Origin: Paenibacillus sp. ACRRY
Lineage (GTDB): Bacteria > Bacillota > Bacilli > Paenibacillales > Paenibacillaceae
DNA: 64,000 nt
Assembly: GCF_022346995.1 (NCBI RefSeq)
Contig: NZ_JAKRNM010000001.1
Coordinates: 992,001-1,056,000 of the forward strand
Reading direction: 5' to 3'
A program made the position numbers and the translations under genes. The notes under the pieces were generated by a model. It worked only from the letters and a program-made list of their open reading frames with translations, was not told where the DNA came from and searched no databases. Below, in pieces: positions 63,032 through 64,000 of this stretch (position 1 is the stretch's first letter; each line of letters starts with the position of its first letter).

Positions 63032-64000
63032 CTAGTTTTTCCACAGCTCTCTGAACTTGGTTTCCATGGCGTTAGCCACATCCTCAGGCGTTGTTTTCTG
63101 ACCTGCGATGATTTCAGCAAACTTCGATTGCATAACATCCGACACTCCCGCCGGCCACATCTGATTGCTGAAATAAACGGAGTTTCCGGTTTGTTGATAG
63201 TTATCGTTAACTTCCTTGAACAATTCGTTCTCAAGCTGCACATCTTTGTACACGCTGATTGAACTGTTGGCTTCCACAAACGCATTGAAAAGATCTGATT
63301 CACCGTCGAAAAGGTAGTTCAGCACTTCTTTGGCAGCATCCAGGTTCGCCGATTTCGCGTTCAGAGCATACCCGGCTGACGTTGCCGCGGATACAAACAC
63401 CGGCTGTCCAGACTCGTTACCCGGCAGTGAGGCAAATCCGCGTGTAAATTCAGCTGCACCCTTGGAGGTCATGGAAGCGTAGTCCCATGTTCCGGTTAAG
63501 GTCATGGCTGCTTTGCCATCGATGAACAACTGTGCAGATTGGGCACTTCCAATGCCAAGCGAGTTTTTAACCACATAGTTCTTATCATAGAGTTCTTTAT
63601 ATTTGGAGATCGTTTCGATCCACTTAGGATCAGTCAACGATTTCTCACCGTTTTGCAGCTTAACATCAAAATCCATCTCACCCGGATAGACAACGTTCGC
63701 AGCGATTGGATACATGCCGAATTGAATCATCCATGGGTCTTTATCGCCCATTGCTATTGGAGTTACGCCTGCAGCTTGCAGCTTTTGGCACAGTTCGAGG
63801 AAGGAGGACCAATCCCTCGGAAACTCGGTATACCCCACCTGTTCTAACAATTCCTTGTTGTAGTAAACACCCAGAAAATCAAGTCCTTCCGCTACTCCAT
63901 ACGGCTTGCCCTCGTAGGACATGTCTTCCTTCGCACCCTGACTGATATTATCCCAGAACGTCAGGTCAGACAGATCTGCAGCGAATCCTGCCTTCGCAAA
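63032..64000 (-). CDS. extracellular sugar-binding protein of ABC transporter, N-terminus beyond window
   Basis: C-terminal 322 residues of a family 1 solute-binding protein; the frame is open to 64000, reading FAKAGFAADLSDLTFWDNIS before YEGKPYGVAEGLDFLGVYYNKELL. The middle has AAMTLTGTWDYASM, PVFVSAATSAGYALNAKS and ends KFRELWKN. Family members are membrane-anchored lipoproteins that deliver sugars to MalF/MalG permeases. Signal peptide and lipobox lie outside the window. First visible gene of the binding protein-permease-permease-rhamnosidase operon; 81 bp separate it from the MalF gene. Confidence 0.9.
   Translation of the reverse strand, partial: FAKAGFAADLSDLTFWDNISQGAKEDMSYEGKPYGVAEGLDFLGVYYNKELLEQVGYTEFPRDWSSFLELCQKLQAAGVTPIAMGDKDPWMIQFGMYPIAANVVYPGEMDFDVKLQNGEKSLTDPKWIETISKYKELYDKNYVVKNSLGIGSAQSAQLFIDGKAAMTLTGTWDYASMTSKGAAEFTRGFASLPGNESGQPVFVSAATSAGYALNAKSANLDAAKEVLNYLFDGESDLFNAFVEANSSISVYKDVQLENELFKEVNDNYQQTGNSVYFSNQMWPAGVSDVMQSKFAEIIAGQKTTPEDVANAMETKFRELWKN

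Overview
This window looks like chromosomal DNA of a spore-forming, low-to-medium GC Firmicute, most probably Paenibacillus. The support is inference from gene content: spore germination genes (cwlJ-gerQ and a gerA-gerB-gerC operon), a Bacillus-type purine catabolism cluster with PucR, strong AGGAGG ribosome-binding sites with frequent TTG/GTG starts, and many solute-uptake and sugar-hydrolase genes. No rRNA, tRNA, CRISPR array or insertion sequence was seen.

Layout. 1-6 kb: ureide/purine breakdown on the minus strand (bifunctional OHCU decarboxylase-uricase, 5-hydroxyisourate hydrolase, allantoinase, allantoate amidohydrolase cut by the left edge) beside its regulator PucR. 6-13 kb: a large hybrid histidine kinase, fumarase, an aldose epimerase, an MBL hydrolase and a small acidic protein. 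13-18 kb, plus strand: two tandem M29 aminopeptidases, then an ECF sigma factor with an anti-sigma-like membrane protein, meeting a small secreted protein. 18-25 kb: Lsa-type ABC-F protein, acetyltransferase, HAD phosphatase, MFS transporter with a coupled 38-residue membrane peptide, and a CNNM/CorC-type membrane protein behind a leader with two mini-ORFs. 25-31 kb: a sigma factor fused to DUF1835/DUF3658, cwlJ-gerQ, a secreted protein made of two tandem copies of one domain, an SDR and a DUF2500 protein. 31.7-32.7 kb: an AT-richer patch with a mepB pseudogene and an unrecognised beta-rich protein. 33-35.7 kb: a Cys-rich mini-protein below a Rex/Fnr-like box, a YCF48-like lipoprotein and L-lactate dehydrogenase.

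35.85-44.71 kb: a stretch bounded by two directly repeated 28-bp sites resembling the Xer recombination site dif. They share an exact 11-bp XerD-type arm and an identical 6-bp spacer, and a tyrosine recombinase gene lies just inside one of them. Between them are a hypothetical protein, an amino-acid permease, a CGNR regulator, a DinB-like protein, an FMN riboswitch driving an EamA transporter, and an amidase. This is the most unusual arrangement in the window and may be an excisable unit.

44.9-64 kb: an apiosidase-like glycosidase, a germinant-receptor operon behind a sigma-G-like promoter (its first and last genes each look one base short in an A-run near the start), a chemoreceptor, a class-C-beta-lactamase-like hydrolase, a rifampicin phosphotransferase with a clear promoter and a 5' hairpin, a divergent LysR/EamA pair, and a rhamnosidase with a binding-protein-dependent sugar ABC transporter cut by the right edge.

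Transcription units are well delimited: about thirty intrinsic terminators can be read directly. Three of them (44.9, 50.9, 54.5 kb) are near-copies of one another.
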